32,497 nucleotides of DNA from contig JABACC010000011.1 in NCBI GenBank assembly GCA_014237915.1, forward strand, positions 1-32,497, written 5' to 3'. The position numbers and the translations under genes were made by a program. A model generated the notes under the pieces. The model was given only the letters and a program-made list of their open reading frames with translations. It was not told the origin of the DNA and ran no database searches. Below, in pieces: positions 1 through 11,727 of this stretch (positions within the stretch are counted from its first letter, which is position 1; each line of letters begins with the position of its first letter). Origin of the DNA: Candidatus Paceibacter sp. Lineage in GTDB: Bacteria; Patescibacteriota; Minisyncoccia; Phycocordibacterales; GCA-2747955.

Positions 1-1313
1 ATTGAAAAGTCTCCTGCTGTTGCTGAGTTGGTTACTACGTTTTCTGAGAAAGTAACTTCTATTTCTGTTTGTGAGGTTGTTTCGGCTGAGACGAATGTTG
101 GAGGGGTTGAGTCTATTAAATTATTGGTGGCAAGTACTATTATTTCAATAATATCATAGCTCGTGTTTCCATCGTTGTCTGTGGCTGTTAGTGTAAATTC
201 AAAAGTTGTTTCTGAAGAAACTGTTGGTGCGGTGAAGGTTGGGTCTTCTGCATTTATAGAATCTAAGGTAAAGGTTGTTCTTGTTGAGTCTGTTTGAGCC
301 CAAGAGTATGATGAGATTGTTCCGTCTTCATCTGTTACTGTAGCATCTATACTTCCTTTTTCTCCCGAACTCACTGTTTGATCTGACCCTGCATCAACTA
401 CCGGAGGGAACGAGACAGCTAGATTTCCTAGGATTGTTCCATCTGTATCATCTAGTTTTTCTATTTTAAAGCTCTTTAGAAAATTTCCATTATTTTTTGA
501 TATTATTCCGTTTACCCCTGCTAATTTTGAATCGTATCGAGCAAAAGCATATTTATCATTTGAAATATTTCCTCCAACATTTAAAACTAAAATATTGTTA
601 GTTAAGCTTCCATCTTCTAATGTCACACTCGTAATTGCTTTTTCAGAATCTGTTTGAATTTTTGTATCATTAACATCTCCATAAAAACCATCAACTGAAA
701 CAGATTTTGAGTCTATTTCTTCATCAAAAACAACTCTAAGAGTTTCTCCACTACTAACTGAATTTAAATTGTCTATTTCTAAAATACCATCAGCATAACT
801 AATATCTTGGATTATGGTAATTATTGAAGGATCGTTGTCGTCTTCTTTTTTAACCTCAAAGCTTCCAAGGTAATTTCCTGATTCTGCTTTTATTCCGTTT
901 AAACCTGAAGTTTCTGAATTATAAGAAACAACCATAATCTTATTTTGAGTAACAGGTGTTCCTGTGAGGGTTATTAATAGTGCGTCGTTATTTACAGAAC
1001 CCTCTACTAACGTTATGGATTCAATTAAGCTTGCTCCATTTAAAGAGTTGTCGCCTGTTGCAGATTCTCCAAAAAAACCAGAAAATCCTGCTAAAACATT
1101 TGCATCAACAGATGATGAATCTATTTCTTCGTCAAAATAAATAGTCATTGTTTTTCCTGAAACAAACGAAGAAGAAATATCTAACTCTAAATATCCATCT
1201 CCTGAGGCAGCAAAAGTTATAGAATTTTGGAAAAAAATATTTATTAAAAAACCTATAAAAATAAATAAAAAGATTTTATAGATTAAATTTTTTTTTAAAA
1301 AAGAACAAAACAT
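1..1313 (-). CDS. Secreted/surface protein, N-terminal part (runs off window start): signal peptide, two related ~115-aa repeats, then PKD/REJ-like Ig-fold region
   Basis: Open minus-strand frame from ATG at 1313 (MFCSFLKKNLIYKIFLFIFIGFLINIFFQNSITFAASGDGYLELD...); contains PPVVDAGSDQTVSSGEKGSIDATVTDEDGTISSYSW. Not in supplied ORF track because open at the edge. Confidence 0.8.
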   Translation of the reverse strand, partial: MFCSFLKKNLIYKIFLFIFIGFLINIFFQNSITFAASGDGYLELDISSSFVSGKTMTIYFDEEIDSSSVDANVLAGFSGFFGESATGDNSLNGASLIESITLVEGSVNNDALLITLTGTPVTQNKIMVVSYNSETSGLNGIKAESGNYLGSFEVKKEDDNDPSIITIIQDISYADGILEIDNLNSVSSGETLRVVFDEEIDSKSVSVDGFYGDVNDTKIQTDSEKAITSVTLEDGSLTNNILVLNVGGNISNDKYAFARYDSKLAGVNGIISKNNGNFLKSFKIEKLDDTDGTILGNLAVSFPPVVDAGSDQTVSSGEKGSIDATVTDEDGTISSYSWAQTDSTRTTFTLDSINAEDPTFTAPTVSSETTFEFTLTATDNDGNTSYDIIEIIVLATNNLIDSTPPTFVSAETTSQTEIEVTFSENVVTNSATAGDFS

Positions 1314-1421
1314 ATTTAAGTAAAAAGAATTAATATAAATATATTAACAAAATAATATTTTTTTGCAAGTACATTTAATTTTAAAAAAAAATAAAAAATA
1401 TTATGTTATAATAAAATTATT

Positions 1422-2417
1422 ATGTCATCTATAAATACTTCTCTTGATAATCTCTTAAGACCTAAAGAGTGGAAAAATTATATTGGGCAAGAAAATATAA
1501 AAAAAAATTTAGAAATTTTACTTGAAGCAGCAAAAAAAAGAGAAGAGATGCCAGAACATTTACTTTTTTACGGCCCTCCCGGACTTGGTAAAACAACAAT
1601 TTCACATCTTATTGCTTTGCAAATTGGAGCAAATATTAGAGTAACTTCGGGGCCTGCAATTGATAAAGTGGCTGATCTTGCTAGCGTTTTATCTAACTTA
1701 AATTCTGGTGATGTTTTATTTATAGATGAAATACATCGCTTGAATAAAAATATTGAAGAAGTTTTATATCCCGCGATGGAAAACGGAACTTTAGATATTA
1801 TTGTTGGAAAAGGCCCGTCTGCTAGAACAGTGCAGATTGATCTTGAAAATTTTTCTCTTATTGGAGCAACAACAAAAATTTCGATGCTCTCTGCCCCACT
1901 TCGCTCAAGATTTTCTGGTGGAGTTTTTAGGCTTGAATTTTATTCTGATGAAGAATTAGCGAAAATTATTTTAGGTTCTGCTTTAAAACTTGATATAAAA
2001 ATAGAAAACGATGCTTGTTTGGAAATTGCAAAAAGAGCAAGATTTACGCCCCGAACTGCAAATTATTTTCTAAAAAGATCTAGGGATCTGGCTCTTATTG
2101 AAAATGAAAAAATAATAAATAAAGAAGTGGTGAAAAAAACTCTAGAAATGATTGGGATAGACAAACTTGGACTTTCTGATCTTGATAGAAAAATTCTAAA
2201 AACTATTATAGAAAATTTTTCTGGAGGACCTGTGGGTCTTTCAACAATTGCAGCCTCAATTTCTGAAGAACAATCAACGGTTGAAGAAGTAAATGAACCC
2301 TATCTTTTACAAACTGGAATGATTTCAAAAACTCCTAAAGGAAGAGTGGTGACCGAAAAAGCTTTTGCTCATATGGAAATAAATATTCCAGAAAAATTTA
2401 TGAACTTAAAAAATTAA
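1422..2417 (+). CDS. ruvB: Holliday junction branch migration ATPase RuvB
   Basis: LRPKEWKNYIGQE, Walker A GPPGLGKTT, Walker B FIDEIHRL, C-terminal RuvB winged-helix (GGPVGLSTIAASISEE). Confidence 0.96.
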   Translation: MSSINTSLDNLLRPKEWKNYIGQENIKKNLEILLEAAKKREEMPEHLLFYGPPGLGKTTISHLIALQIGANIRVTSGPAIDKVADLASVLSNLNSGDVLFIDEIHRLNKNIEEVLYPAMENGTLDIIVGKGPSARTVQIDLENFSLIGATTKISMLSAPLRSRFSGGVFRLEFYSDEELAKIILGSALKLDIKIENDACLEIAKRARFTPRTANYFLKRSRDLALIENEKIINKEVVKKTLEMIGIDKLGLSDLDRKILKTIIENFSGGPVGLSTIAASISEEQSTVEEVNEPYLLQTGMISKTPKGRVVTEKAFAHMEINIPEKFMNLKN

Positions 2418-2419
2418 AA

Positions 2420-2908
2420 ATGTTTTTCAAGTTTCAAGAAAAAGAAGACGATAAATTTAGAGCTAGCTGCGGAGCTTTTATTGTTAATAAAAATAGAGGT
2501 GCTGTTTTGTCTTTTGAAAGGAAAGAAAATCGTGGTTCAAGGCAACTTCCACAAGGTGGGGTAAAAATTGGAGAAGATCCAAACGAAGGAGTTTATAGAG
2601 AATTATACGAAGAAACGGGAATTAAAAAAGATGATTTGAATTTTTTAGGCTCTTACCCTGCTTGGTTAATTTACGAGCTTCCAGAAGAATTTCAATCAAA
2701 AAAACATGGAAGAGGGCAAGCTCAAAAATTTTTTTATTTTGAATTTTCTGGTGATGAAAATAACATAAATTTAAAAGATGTTAAAGACAATGAATTTTCA
2801 AATTTTTATTGGTCTGATTTTAAAATTTTTTTAGACAGAACTGTTTTTTTTAGGAAGAAAAATTATACAAAACTCGTAGATTATTTTTTAGAAAATTTTC
2901 AAAAATAA
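2420..2908 (+). CDS. Nudix hydrolase (RppH/Ap4A-hydrolase-like)
   Basis: Nudix box GGVKIGEDPNEGVYRELYEETGI. Confidence 0.9.
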   Translation: MFFKFQEKEDDKFRASCGAFIVNKNRGAVLSFERKENRGSRQLPQGGVKIGEDPNEGVYRELYEETGIKKDDLNFLGSYPAWLIYELPEEFQSKKHGRGQAQKFFYFEFSGDENNINLKDVKDNEFSNFYWSDFKIFLDRTVFFRKKNYTKLVDYFLENFQK

Positions 2909-2923
2909 AAAATTTAAATTTTA

Positions 2924-2956
2924 AAAGCAAAAAACCCCGAAGGGGTTTTTTGCTTT
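2924..2956. terminator. Bidirectional terminator hairpin, 15-bp perfect stem, GAA loop
   Basis: AAAGCAAAAAACCCC-GAA-GGGGTTTTTTGCTTT between convergent genes. Confidence 0.85.
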
Positions 2957-2985
2957 AAATATTATTTTTAATAAAAAATTTTAAA

Positions 2986-5648
<2,663 letters not shown>

Positions 5649-5717
5649 AATTTTTAATAAATTTATTTTAATAATTTTTTTCGATTATAACACAAAAACA
5701 AAGAGAAAAAATAATTT

Positions 5718-6839
5718 TTATCTAACCGATTCGTATCCGCCTTTTTTTTTACCTTTTGTTAAAACAAATTGCCAAAGTTGAATATTTCGAGCTCTAAAAC
5801 CTCCAGCAAAAGAAGATAGGTAGTAATCCCACATTCTATAAAACCTATTATTGTAGTTATCTTTTATTTCTGGCCAACCTTTTATAAAATTATCTCTCCA
5901 AGCTTTTAAAGTTTTATTGTAGTCACTTCCAAAATTTTCTAAATCTTCAATTATGAAAAGATTTCTTACTTTTTTTTCTACTTGAGAAATTGAAGGCAGT
6001 ACTCCGTTTGGAAAAATATATTTATCAGTCCAAGCATCACTTCCTCTTTTGTCTACACTCCCTCCGATTGTGTGTAATAAAAATATTCCTCCTTCGTCTA
6101 AACACCTGTTTGCCACTTTAAAATATTCTCTGTAATTTTTTGGGCCAACATGTTCAAACATTCCGATAGATACAATAGCATCAAATTTTTCATTTACATC
6201 ACGATAGTCTTGAAAACGTATCTCAACTGGTAATCCCTCACATAATTTATTTCCAAGCTCAACTTGCTCTTTAGAGATTGTAATTCCCACAACTGAAACC
6301 CCGTATTTTTCAGCGGCAAATTTTGCAAAAGAACCCCAACCACAACCAATATCTAAAATTTTCATTCCTGCTTTTAATTTCATTTTTCTACAAATAAGAT
6401 CTAATTTATTTTCTTGAGCTTCATCTAAATTATTTGCATTTTTCCAATATCCGCAAGTATAAACCATTCTTTTGTCGAGCATTTTTTTATATAAATCATT
6501 TCCTGCATCGTAATGCTGCTCTCCCACTTCTAATGCTTTTGTTTTATTTTGTAAATTAAAAATTTTTGTTTTTAAAAAAAATATTAGATTTCCAAAAGTT
6601 TTTACTTTTTTATTTAAATCAGTCTTTAGTATTCTGTAGAAAAAACCTTCAAGATCTTGGCATTCCCATGCACCGTCCATGTATGACTCTCCTAGTGCCA
6701 ATGATCCTCCAGATATTGCTCTACTATAAAAAGAATTTTCTTTTATTTGCGGATCCCAAGGATTTTTTCCGTTTATCTCTACCCCTGTTTCTTCTAATAA
6801 TTTTTTTATTTTTTGTTCTGATTGTTTGTTTATATTCAT
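5718..6839 (-). CDS. cfa: Cyclopropane-fatty-acyl-phospholipid synthase family methyltransferase
   Basis: GESYMDGAWEC, EQHYDAGNDLYKKML, SAM motif ILDIGCGWGSFAKFAAEKYGV. Confidence 0.92.
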   Translation of the reverse strand: MNINKQSEQKIKKLLEETGVEINGKNPWDPQIKENSFYSRAISGGSLALGESYMDGAWECQDLEGFFYRILKTDLNKKVKTFGNLIFFLKTKIFNLQNKTKALEVGEQHYDAGNDLYKKMLDKRMVYTCGYWKNANNLDEAQENKLDLICRKMKLKAGMKILDIGCGWGSFAKFAAEKYGVSVVGITISKEQVELGNKLCEGLPVEIRFQDYRDVNEKFDAIVSIGMFEHVGPKNYREYFKVANRCLDEGGIFLLHTIGGSVDKRGSDAWTDKYIFPNGVLPSISQVEKKVRNLFIIEDLENFGSDYNKTLKAWRDNFIKGWPEIKDNYNNRFYRMWDYYLSSFAGGFRARNIQLWQFVLTKGKKKGGYESVR

Positions 6840-6877
6840 TTAGTTTTTATAAAATTTAATAACTATAAATTATATGC

Positions 6878-7327
6878 TTAAAATTTTATTTGTCTAGTAT
6901 TTTCATCTAAAAATTTAAATGAAATTTTTTCTGTTTTTTTTGGAAAAAATTTTCCCATTGATTCTGCCCATTCCACAAAAATAATATTTTCAGGATTTTT
7001 AATTTCTTCTTCAAGATTTAAAAAAGAAAAATCTTTTCCTTCAAGTCTGTAAGCATCAATGTGGATTAAATTTTTCCAAGGAAAATTTTTATTTTTTATT
7101 TTATATCTTTTTTCAATAACAAAAGTTGGAGAAATAACATCTTCTTTTATTTTAAAAATTTTTGCAATTTTTTTTACAAAAGCAGTTTTTCCAGAACCCA
7201 AATCGCCAGAAAGATGAACGAGTGTGGCTTTTTTTTCTTGGTTTTTGGTGGCGGATTTTTTTCTGCTTCGCAGAAAAAAATCCGCCACCTCACAAAGCTC
7301 ATCTAAGTTTTTAACTTTTTTTAACAT
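6878..7327 (-). CDS. tsaE: tRNA threonylcarbamoyladenosine biosynthesis ATPase TsaE, with palindrome-encoded segment near N-terminus
   Basis: LSGDLGSGKTAFVKKIA, SPTFVIEKRY, HIDAYRLE, FVEWAE. Confidence 0.92.
   Translation of the reverse strand: MLKKVKNLDELCEVADFFLRSRKKSATKNQEKKATLVHLSGDLGSGKTAFVKKIAKIFKIKEDVISPTFVIEKRYKIKNKNFPWKNLIHIDAYRLEGKDFSFLNLEEEIKNPENIIFVEWAESMGKFFPKKTEKISFKFLDENTRQIKF
7247..7289. repeat. Perfect 20-bp-stem palindrome inside tsaE reading frame
   Basis: GGTGGCGGATTTTTTTCTGC-TTC-GCAGAAAAAAATCCGCCACC. Confidence 0.9.
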
Positions 7328-7377
7328 TAAAAAAATTATAACAAAATTAAAAAATTTTAATTAAAATCTTTTCAAGA

Positions 7378-7440
7378 TTTTTCAGCGGTTTGGTTTTTTG
7401 GAAAAACTTCGTTTTTCCAAAAAATCAAACCGTTGAAAAA
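7378..7440. terminator. Long hairpin between tsaE and rsmI (few mismatches)
   Basis: TTTTTCAGCGGTTTGGTTTTTTGGAAAAAC-TTC-GTTTTTCCAAAAAATCAAACCGTTGAAAAA. Confidence 0.75.
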
Positions 7441-8127
7441 CTAAACTCCTTCCACCACCAAACAAAACTCCCCTCTTATTTTTTCTGGATTTTCTAAAAA
7501 ATAATTTTTAACTTCAAAAATATTTCCTCTTTTTTTTTCTTCATAAATTTTTGTAAGCTCTCTTGCTACAAAAATTTTTCTGTTTTTTTCACAAAATTTT
7601 TCAAGACTTTCCAAAGCTTTTAAAAGCCTGTGTGGTGATTCGTAAAAAACTGAAGTTTTTTCATTTTGAGAAATTTCTTTAAAAATTTTTTCTCTGCCTT
7701 TTTTGTGTGGTAAAAATCCATAAAAAATAAATTCCGACGAGCTAAATCCAGAAACAGACAAAGCTGAAACAAAAGCTGCAGGGCCTGGAATTGGAATTAT
7801 TTCAAATTCAGATTCTGAAAAATTCTCATAAATTTGTGAAATTATTTTTACCCCCGGATCGGAAATAGTGGGGGTTCCAGCATCTGAAATGAAAGCTAAA
7901 TTTTTTTCCTCTTTAATAAAAGAAAAAACTTTTTCTTTTTTCTTTTCTGTGGAGTGAGAATTATAAGAGTCATAATTTGTTTTTATATCAAATTTTTCAA
8001 AAAGTTTTCTTGAAACCCTTGTATCTTCGCAAAAAATAAAATCAGCTTCTTTTAGAGTTTCAATTGCTCTTTTTGAAAAATCATCCAAATTTCCAATGGG
8101 TGTTGCTACGATAAAAATTTTTGACAT
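7441..8127 (-). CDS. rsmI: 16S rRNA (cytidine(1402)-2'-O)-methyltransferase RsmI
   Basis: IVATPIGNLDDFSKRAIETL, EDTRVSRKL, ISDAGTPTISDPG, ESPHRLLKAL. Confidence 0.95.
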   Translation of the reverse strand: MSKIFIVATPIGNLDDFSKRAIETLKEADFIFCEDTRVSRKLFEKFDIKTNYDSYNSHSTEKKKEKVFSFIKEEKNLAFISDAGTPTISDPGVKIISQIYENFSESEFEIIPIPGPAAFVSALSVSGFSSSEFIFYGFLPHKKGREKIFKEISQNEKTSVFYESPHRLLKALESLEKFCEKNRKIFVARELTKIYEEKKRGNIFEVKNYFLENPEKIRGEFCLVVEGV

Positions 8128-8149
8128 TTTTTAATTATATCAAAGTAAA

Positions 8150-8204
8150 AATTTTTGGTGCAAAAAATCTTCCCATTCTGGGAAGATTTTTTGCACCAAA
8201 AATT
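8150..8204. terminator. Perfect 26-bp-stem hairpin with TTC loop
   Basis: AATTTTTGGTGCAAAAAATCTTCCCA-TTC-TGGGAAGATTTTTTGCACCAAAAATT. Confidence 0.85.
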
Positions 8205-8222
8205 GCGGAAAATTTTTAAAAA

Positions 8223-8822
8223 CTATTCTAAAATTCCATCTAAATTTATATCGTATAAAATTTTTTCTAAAACATGGGTGTAATTTACAATTTCAGATTC
8301 ATCAAACCATAAAGAAATTTCTCTTTGCGCATCTTCTTCGTTTTCTGAGGTGTGCAACATATTTCTTAATCCTCGATTATCTTGAACTGCGCATAAATCA
8401 AAAGAATCAACTCCATAATCTCCCCTAATTGAACCAATATCTGCAGAAACTGGCTCTGTAATTCCTCCAATTTTTCGAATAACATCAATTGCTCTGTGTC
8501 CTTCGTAAACTAAAAAAATACAAGGGCCTGCAGTCATATATTTTGAAATTGATCTGATTATATCTTTTCCGTATTCTAAAGGCTCTTTTTCAATTTCTTT
8601 TCCTGCTGTTTTTAAAGCTTCAACAACCCCTTCTCCTTTTTTTAAAAACCATTCATCATTTTTATCGTAATGTTCAAAAACTTTTTCTTCCGAAGGAACA
8701 ATCATTTTTATTCCAACAATTTTTAAACCTCTGTTTTCAAATCTTTTAATAATTTCTCCTATTAAATTTCTTTGGATTGTATCTGGTTTTAAAATAACCA
8801 GTGATCTTTCTTGTGTTTTCAT
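8223..8822 (-). CDS. ndk: Nucleoside-diphosphate kinase (long form, ~199 aa)
   Basis: ERSLVILKPDTIQRNLIGEII; active site NMLHTSENEEDA. ORF track start (8909) reads through a palindrome; ATG at 8822 (MKTQERSL) preferred. Confidence 0.93.
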   Translation of the reverse strand: MKTQERSLVILKPDTIQRNLIGEIIKRFENRGLKIVGIKMIVPSEEKVFEHYDKNDEWFLKKGEGVVEALKTAGKEIEKEPLEYGKDIIRSISKYMTAGPCIFLVYEGHRAIDVIRKIGGITEPVSADIGSIRGDYGVDSFDLCAVQDNRGLRNMLHTSENEEDAQREISLWFDESEIVNYTHVLEKILYDINLDGILE

Positions 8823-8870
8823 TTTTGTAAAATTAAAATTATAATAAAAAACATTATAGCAAATTTTTAT

Positions 8871-8913
8871 TTTTTTGTGGCGGATTTTGCTTCGCAAAAT
8901 CCGCCACAAAAAA
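8871..8913. terminator. GTGGCGGATTTTGC-family palindrome between murA and ndk
   Basis: TTTTTTGTGGCGGATTTTGC-TTC-GCAAAATCCGCCACAAAAAA. Confidence 0.85.
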
Positions 8914-8974
8914 AGAAAAATTTAAAATATTTTTAGAAAAAAGATTACAAAAAAAATAAAAATATAAATATCTT

Positions 8975-10261
8975 TTATTTTTCTTCAACATCCAAACCAA
9001 TTTTTTTTAATTTATTAAAAACATTTTCATAACCTCTTTTTATTAAATACGTGTGTGAAATTTTAGTTTCTTCAGAAGCCAAAGCTCCGGCAATTATATA
9101 AGAAAACCCAGCCCTTAAATCAGAAGCTACTAATTTTTTTCCATATAATTTAGTTTTTCCTTTTATTGTTGCTTTGTGTAAATCTTGAACATTAATTTCA
9201 GCTCCCATTTTTTTAAGGCCAAAAAGAGCCTCTAATCTTCCATCAAAAATTGTTTCAAAAATATTTGATTCTCCTCCAGCTTGAGTCATAAAAACTGCTA
9301 TTTGTGATTGTAAGTCTGTGGGAAATCCCGGATATTCATGAGTTTTTACAGAAATTTCTCTAAATGTTTTTTTATTTTTAATGGCTGAAATTTTTAAAAA
9401 ATTTTTTCCTATTTCAAAAAAAGCTCCAGATTTTTTTAAAGAGAAAAATAAAGCTTCATTATGCTCTGGAATAATATTTTTTATCAAAATATTTTTTCCA
9501 CATAGAATTGCCAAAATTAAAACACTCCCTGTTTCGATTCTGTCTGGAATATTTACAAACTTTTTTCCTTTTGTTTTCAGTTTTTTATTTCCCAAACCAT
9601 CAATGGAAATTTTTGTTGTTCCAATTCCCTTAATTTTTACTCCGATTTTTTTTAAATATTCACATAAAACCACAACCTCTGGCTCCATGGCACAATTTTT
9701 TATAGTGGTTCTCCCTTTGGCTAAAACAGCTGCTAAAATTATACTTTCTGTTGCAGTAACTGAAACTTTATTTAAAAAAATTTCAGCTCCTTTTAGTTTT
9801 CCATTTTTTGTCTCAATTTCTATTTTTCCATTTTTCTTTTCTGTAATACTGGCTCCCATTTTTTTATAAGCATCTAAAAAAATATCAATTGCTCTATCGC
9901 CGATTGAACATCCTCCAGGAGCAAAAAAAGAAACTTTTCCAAACCTCGCTAAAATAGGGCCTGTTAAAATAACAGACGATCTCATTGAATAAGAATTTTT
10001 TTTAGAAATTTCAAAACTCATCTTTTTCTGAGGAATTATCTCAACATTATTTTTATTTTTTTTAAAAGAAAATCCTAAATCTTCCAAACATTCCGACATT
10101 CTAAAAACATCTTCAATATCTGGAATATTTTTTAAATAAAAATTATCTGAAAACAAAACAGACATCGCAAGAGCTGGCAGAGCAGAATTTTTAGCTCCAG
10201 AAACTTCCCAAACTCCTTCTAATTTTTTTCTACCTCCAAGGCCTTTAATTACAAAACTCAT
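8975..10261 (-). CDS. murA: UDP-N-acetylglucosamine 1-carboxyvinyltransferase
   Basis: SGAKNSALPALAMSVL, catalytic-Cys motif APGGCSIGDRAIDIFL, HEYPGFPTDLQSQ. Confidence 0.94.
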   Translation of the reverse strand: MSFVIKGLGGRKKLEGVWEVSGAKNSALPALAMSVLFSDNFYLKNIPDIEDVFRMSECLEDLGFSFKKNKNNVEIIPQKKMSFEISKKNSYSMRSSVILTGPILARFGKVSFFAPGGCSIGDRAIDIFLDAYKKMGASITEKKNGKIEIETKNGKLKGAEIFLNKVSVTATESIILAAVLAKGRTTIKNCAMEPEVVVLCEYLKKIGVKIKGIGTTKISIDGLGNKKLKTKGKKFVNIPDRIETGSVLILAILCGKNILIKNIIPEHNEALFFSLKKSGAFFEIGKNFLKISAIKNKKTFREISVKTHEYPGFPTDLQSQIAVFMTQAGGESNIFETIFDGRLEALFGLKKMGAEINVQDLHKATIKGKTKLYGKKLVASDLRAGFSYIIAGALASEETKISHTYLIKRGYENVFNKLKKIGLDVEEK

Positions 10262-10275
10262 AAAATTTATTAAAT

Positions 10276-11412
10276 TTAGTTACAGGTGCTATGAGTGTAA
10301 TTATTATCTCCAGACAAAACTCCGTCTTCACAATATCTGTTTTGAGCGTAGGCCACACAAATTCCCCCCTCTGCATTTTCTTGAGAATAAAAAACTTTCG
10401 AAGATCCAGACGCAATTTCTTCCCCTTTAACAAAACAATTTTCAGCTTTTTTTACTTCACAAGAAGAATGGGAATAAGAATTTGAGCCAGACAAAAATCC
10501 GTTTGAACAAGTTCTGACTTGAGAAATATTTTGACAATTTTCAGTGTAAGAAAGAAAATCATCTGTGTAAAAATCGGCACTTTGGCCGTGCTCTAGAAAA
10601 ACTCCATCGATAGAGCAGCCCGAAGCTCCTTCTGTTTTGCAAGATCCTTTATTGTAGATATCGTCTCCCATAAAAACTCCGCCCGTACAGGTTTTTAGTT
10701 GAAAATTATCAGAACAAAATTCTCCGTAAGGCAAAGAATCTTTTGAATAAAATCCTCTTGAAGTTCCTTCTGAAAAATATTCTCCATCAAATAAACACCC
10801 TGATTGTTCATCAAGCTGGCAGGTTAAAAAATTATATTCTGAATTTCCAGAAAAAATTCCATCAGCGCAGGTTCTAACTTGGCTATAATTTTTACAATCC
10901 AAACCGTGAGGGACTTTTGCCTCAGAATAAAAAGTTACAGATCTTCCATTTTCAAAAACCTTGCCGCTTTCGCTAACACAACTATTACTTTCTATACAAT
11001 TTTCATAAGGATAAGAAACATCGCCCAACAAAAAACCTTTATCGCAAGTTCTTTCTTTTGCAAAATAATTACATTTTTCTCCCATCGGAACGGAATTTTT
11101 TGAATAAAAAAGTTTTGTTTTTCCGTGATCTAAATCGTATCCTAAAATTTGACACCCCGGAAGTGAGATTTTATTTTCTTCTTCTTCTTCTGAAAAATTT
11201 TTAAGTTTTTTTTCTTCTTCTAAAAATTTATCAACAATATCATTTTCTAATAAAAGAAAATTTCCAGATGAATTATCTTCATAAAAAATATCGTCTAAAT
11301 TGCTTTCATCTGAGCTTAAAAAATCTTTTGTTAGGAAAAAAACAAAAATCAAAATAGCTACTACCGAAAAAAAAGAAATAATTGTTTTTATAATTTTTGA
11401 ATTGGGGTTCAT
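10276..11412 (-). CDS. Secreted/membrane-anchored protein with five ~53-aa, four-Cys repeats
   Basis: N-terminal TM; repeats of C-x(n)-G-x-S-x2-FYS...G-x2-C...QxRTCxxGxxxGxxxYxxxxC. Confidence 0.8.
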   Translation of the reverse strand: MNPNSKIIKTIISFFSVVAILIFVFFLTKDFLSSDESNLDDIFYEDNSSGNFLLLENDIVDKFLEEEKKLKNFSEEEEENKISLPGCQILGYDLDHGKTKLFYSKNSVPMGEKCNYFAKERTCDKGFLLGDVSYPYENCIESNSCVSESGKVFENGRSVTFYSEAKVPHGLDCKNYSQVRTCADGIFSGNSEYNFLTCQLDEQSGCLFDGEYFSEGTSRGFYSKDSLPYGEFCSDNFQLKTCTGGVFMGDDIYNKGSCKTEGASGCSIDGVFLEHGQSADFYTDDFLSYTENCQNISQVRTCSNGFLSGSNSYSHSSCEVKKAENCFVKGEEIASGSSKVFYSQENAEGGICVAYAQNRYCEDGVLSGDNNYTHSTCN

Positions 11413-11436
11413 TTTTTTATTATATCAAAAAAAAAT

Positions 11437-11475
11437 TTAAATGGCGGATTTGGCGAAGCCAAATCCGCCATTTAA
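11437..11475. terminator. ATGGCGGATTTGGC-family palindrome, 18-bp stem
   Basis: TTAAATGGCGGATTTGGC-GAA-GCCAAATCCGCCATTTAA. Confidence 0.85.
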
Positions 11476-11509
11476 TTTTTTGTAAAATATTGAAAAATAT
11501 AAAATAAAT

Positions 11510-11719
11510 TTAATCTTCAATCGTTGCCGGGCTTTTTAAAAAAAGATAATTTTTATCAACCGGAATTTCTTCTCCCTGAATTTCTAAATTATTTTGCGAC
11601 TCTTGTTCGGCAGCAATTTTTGCTTCCCACCTTGCAGGCCCACCCATAAAAATCCAAAGTAAAAACAAAACTCCAAAACCTCCTAAAAATTTTAATAAAA
11701 TATCTTTTGCATCTTCCAT
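11510..11719 (-). CDS. Small single-TM hypothetical protein
   Basis: 69 aa with TM segment ILLKFLGGFGVLFLLWIFMGG; short gap downstream of mutM. Confidence 0.55.
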   Translation of the reverse strand: MEDAKDILLKFLGGFGVLFLLWIFMGGPARWEAKIAAEQESQNNLEIQGEEIPVDKNYLFLKSPATIED

Positions 11720-11727
11720 TTTGTTTT

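Noticed and set aside
9381-9869. 162-aa plus-strand ORF
   Set aside because: Antisense to murA; low-complexity Phe/Ile/Lys composition typical of AT-rich shadow frames.
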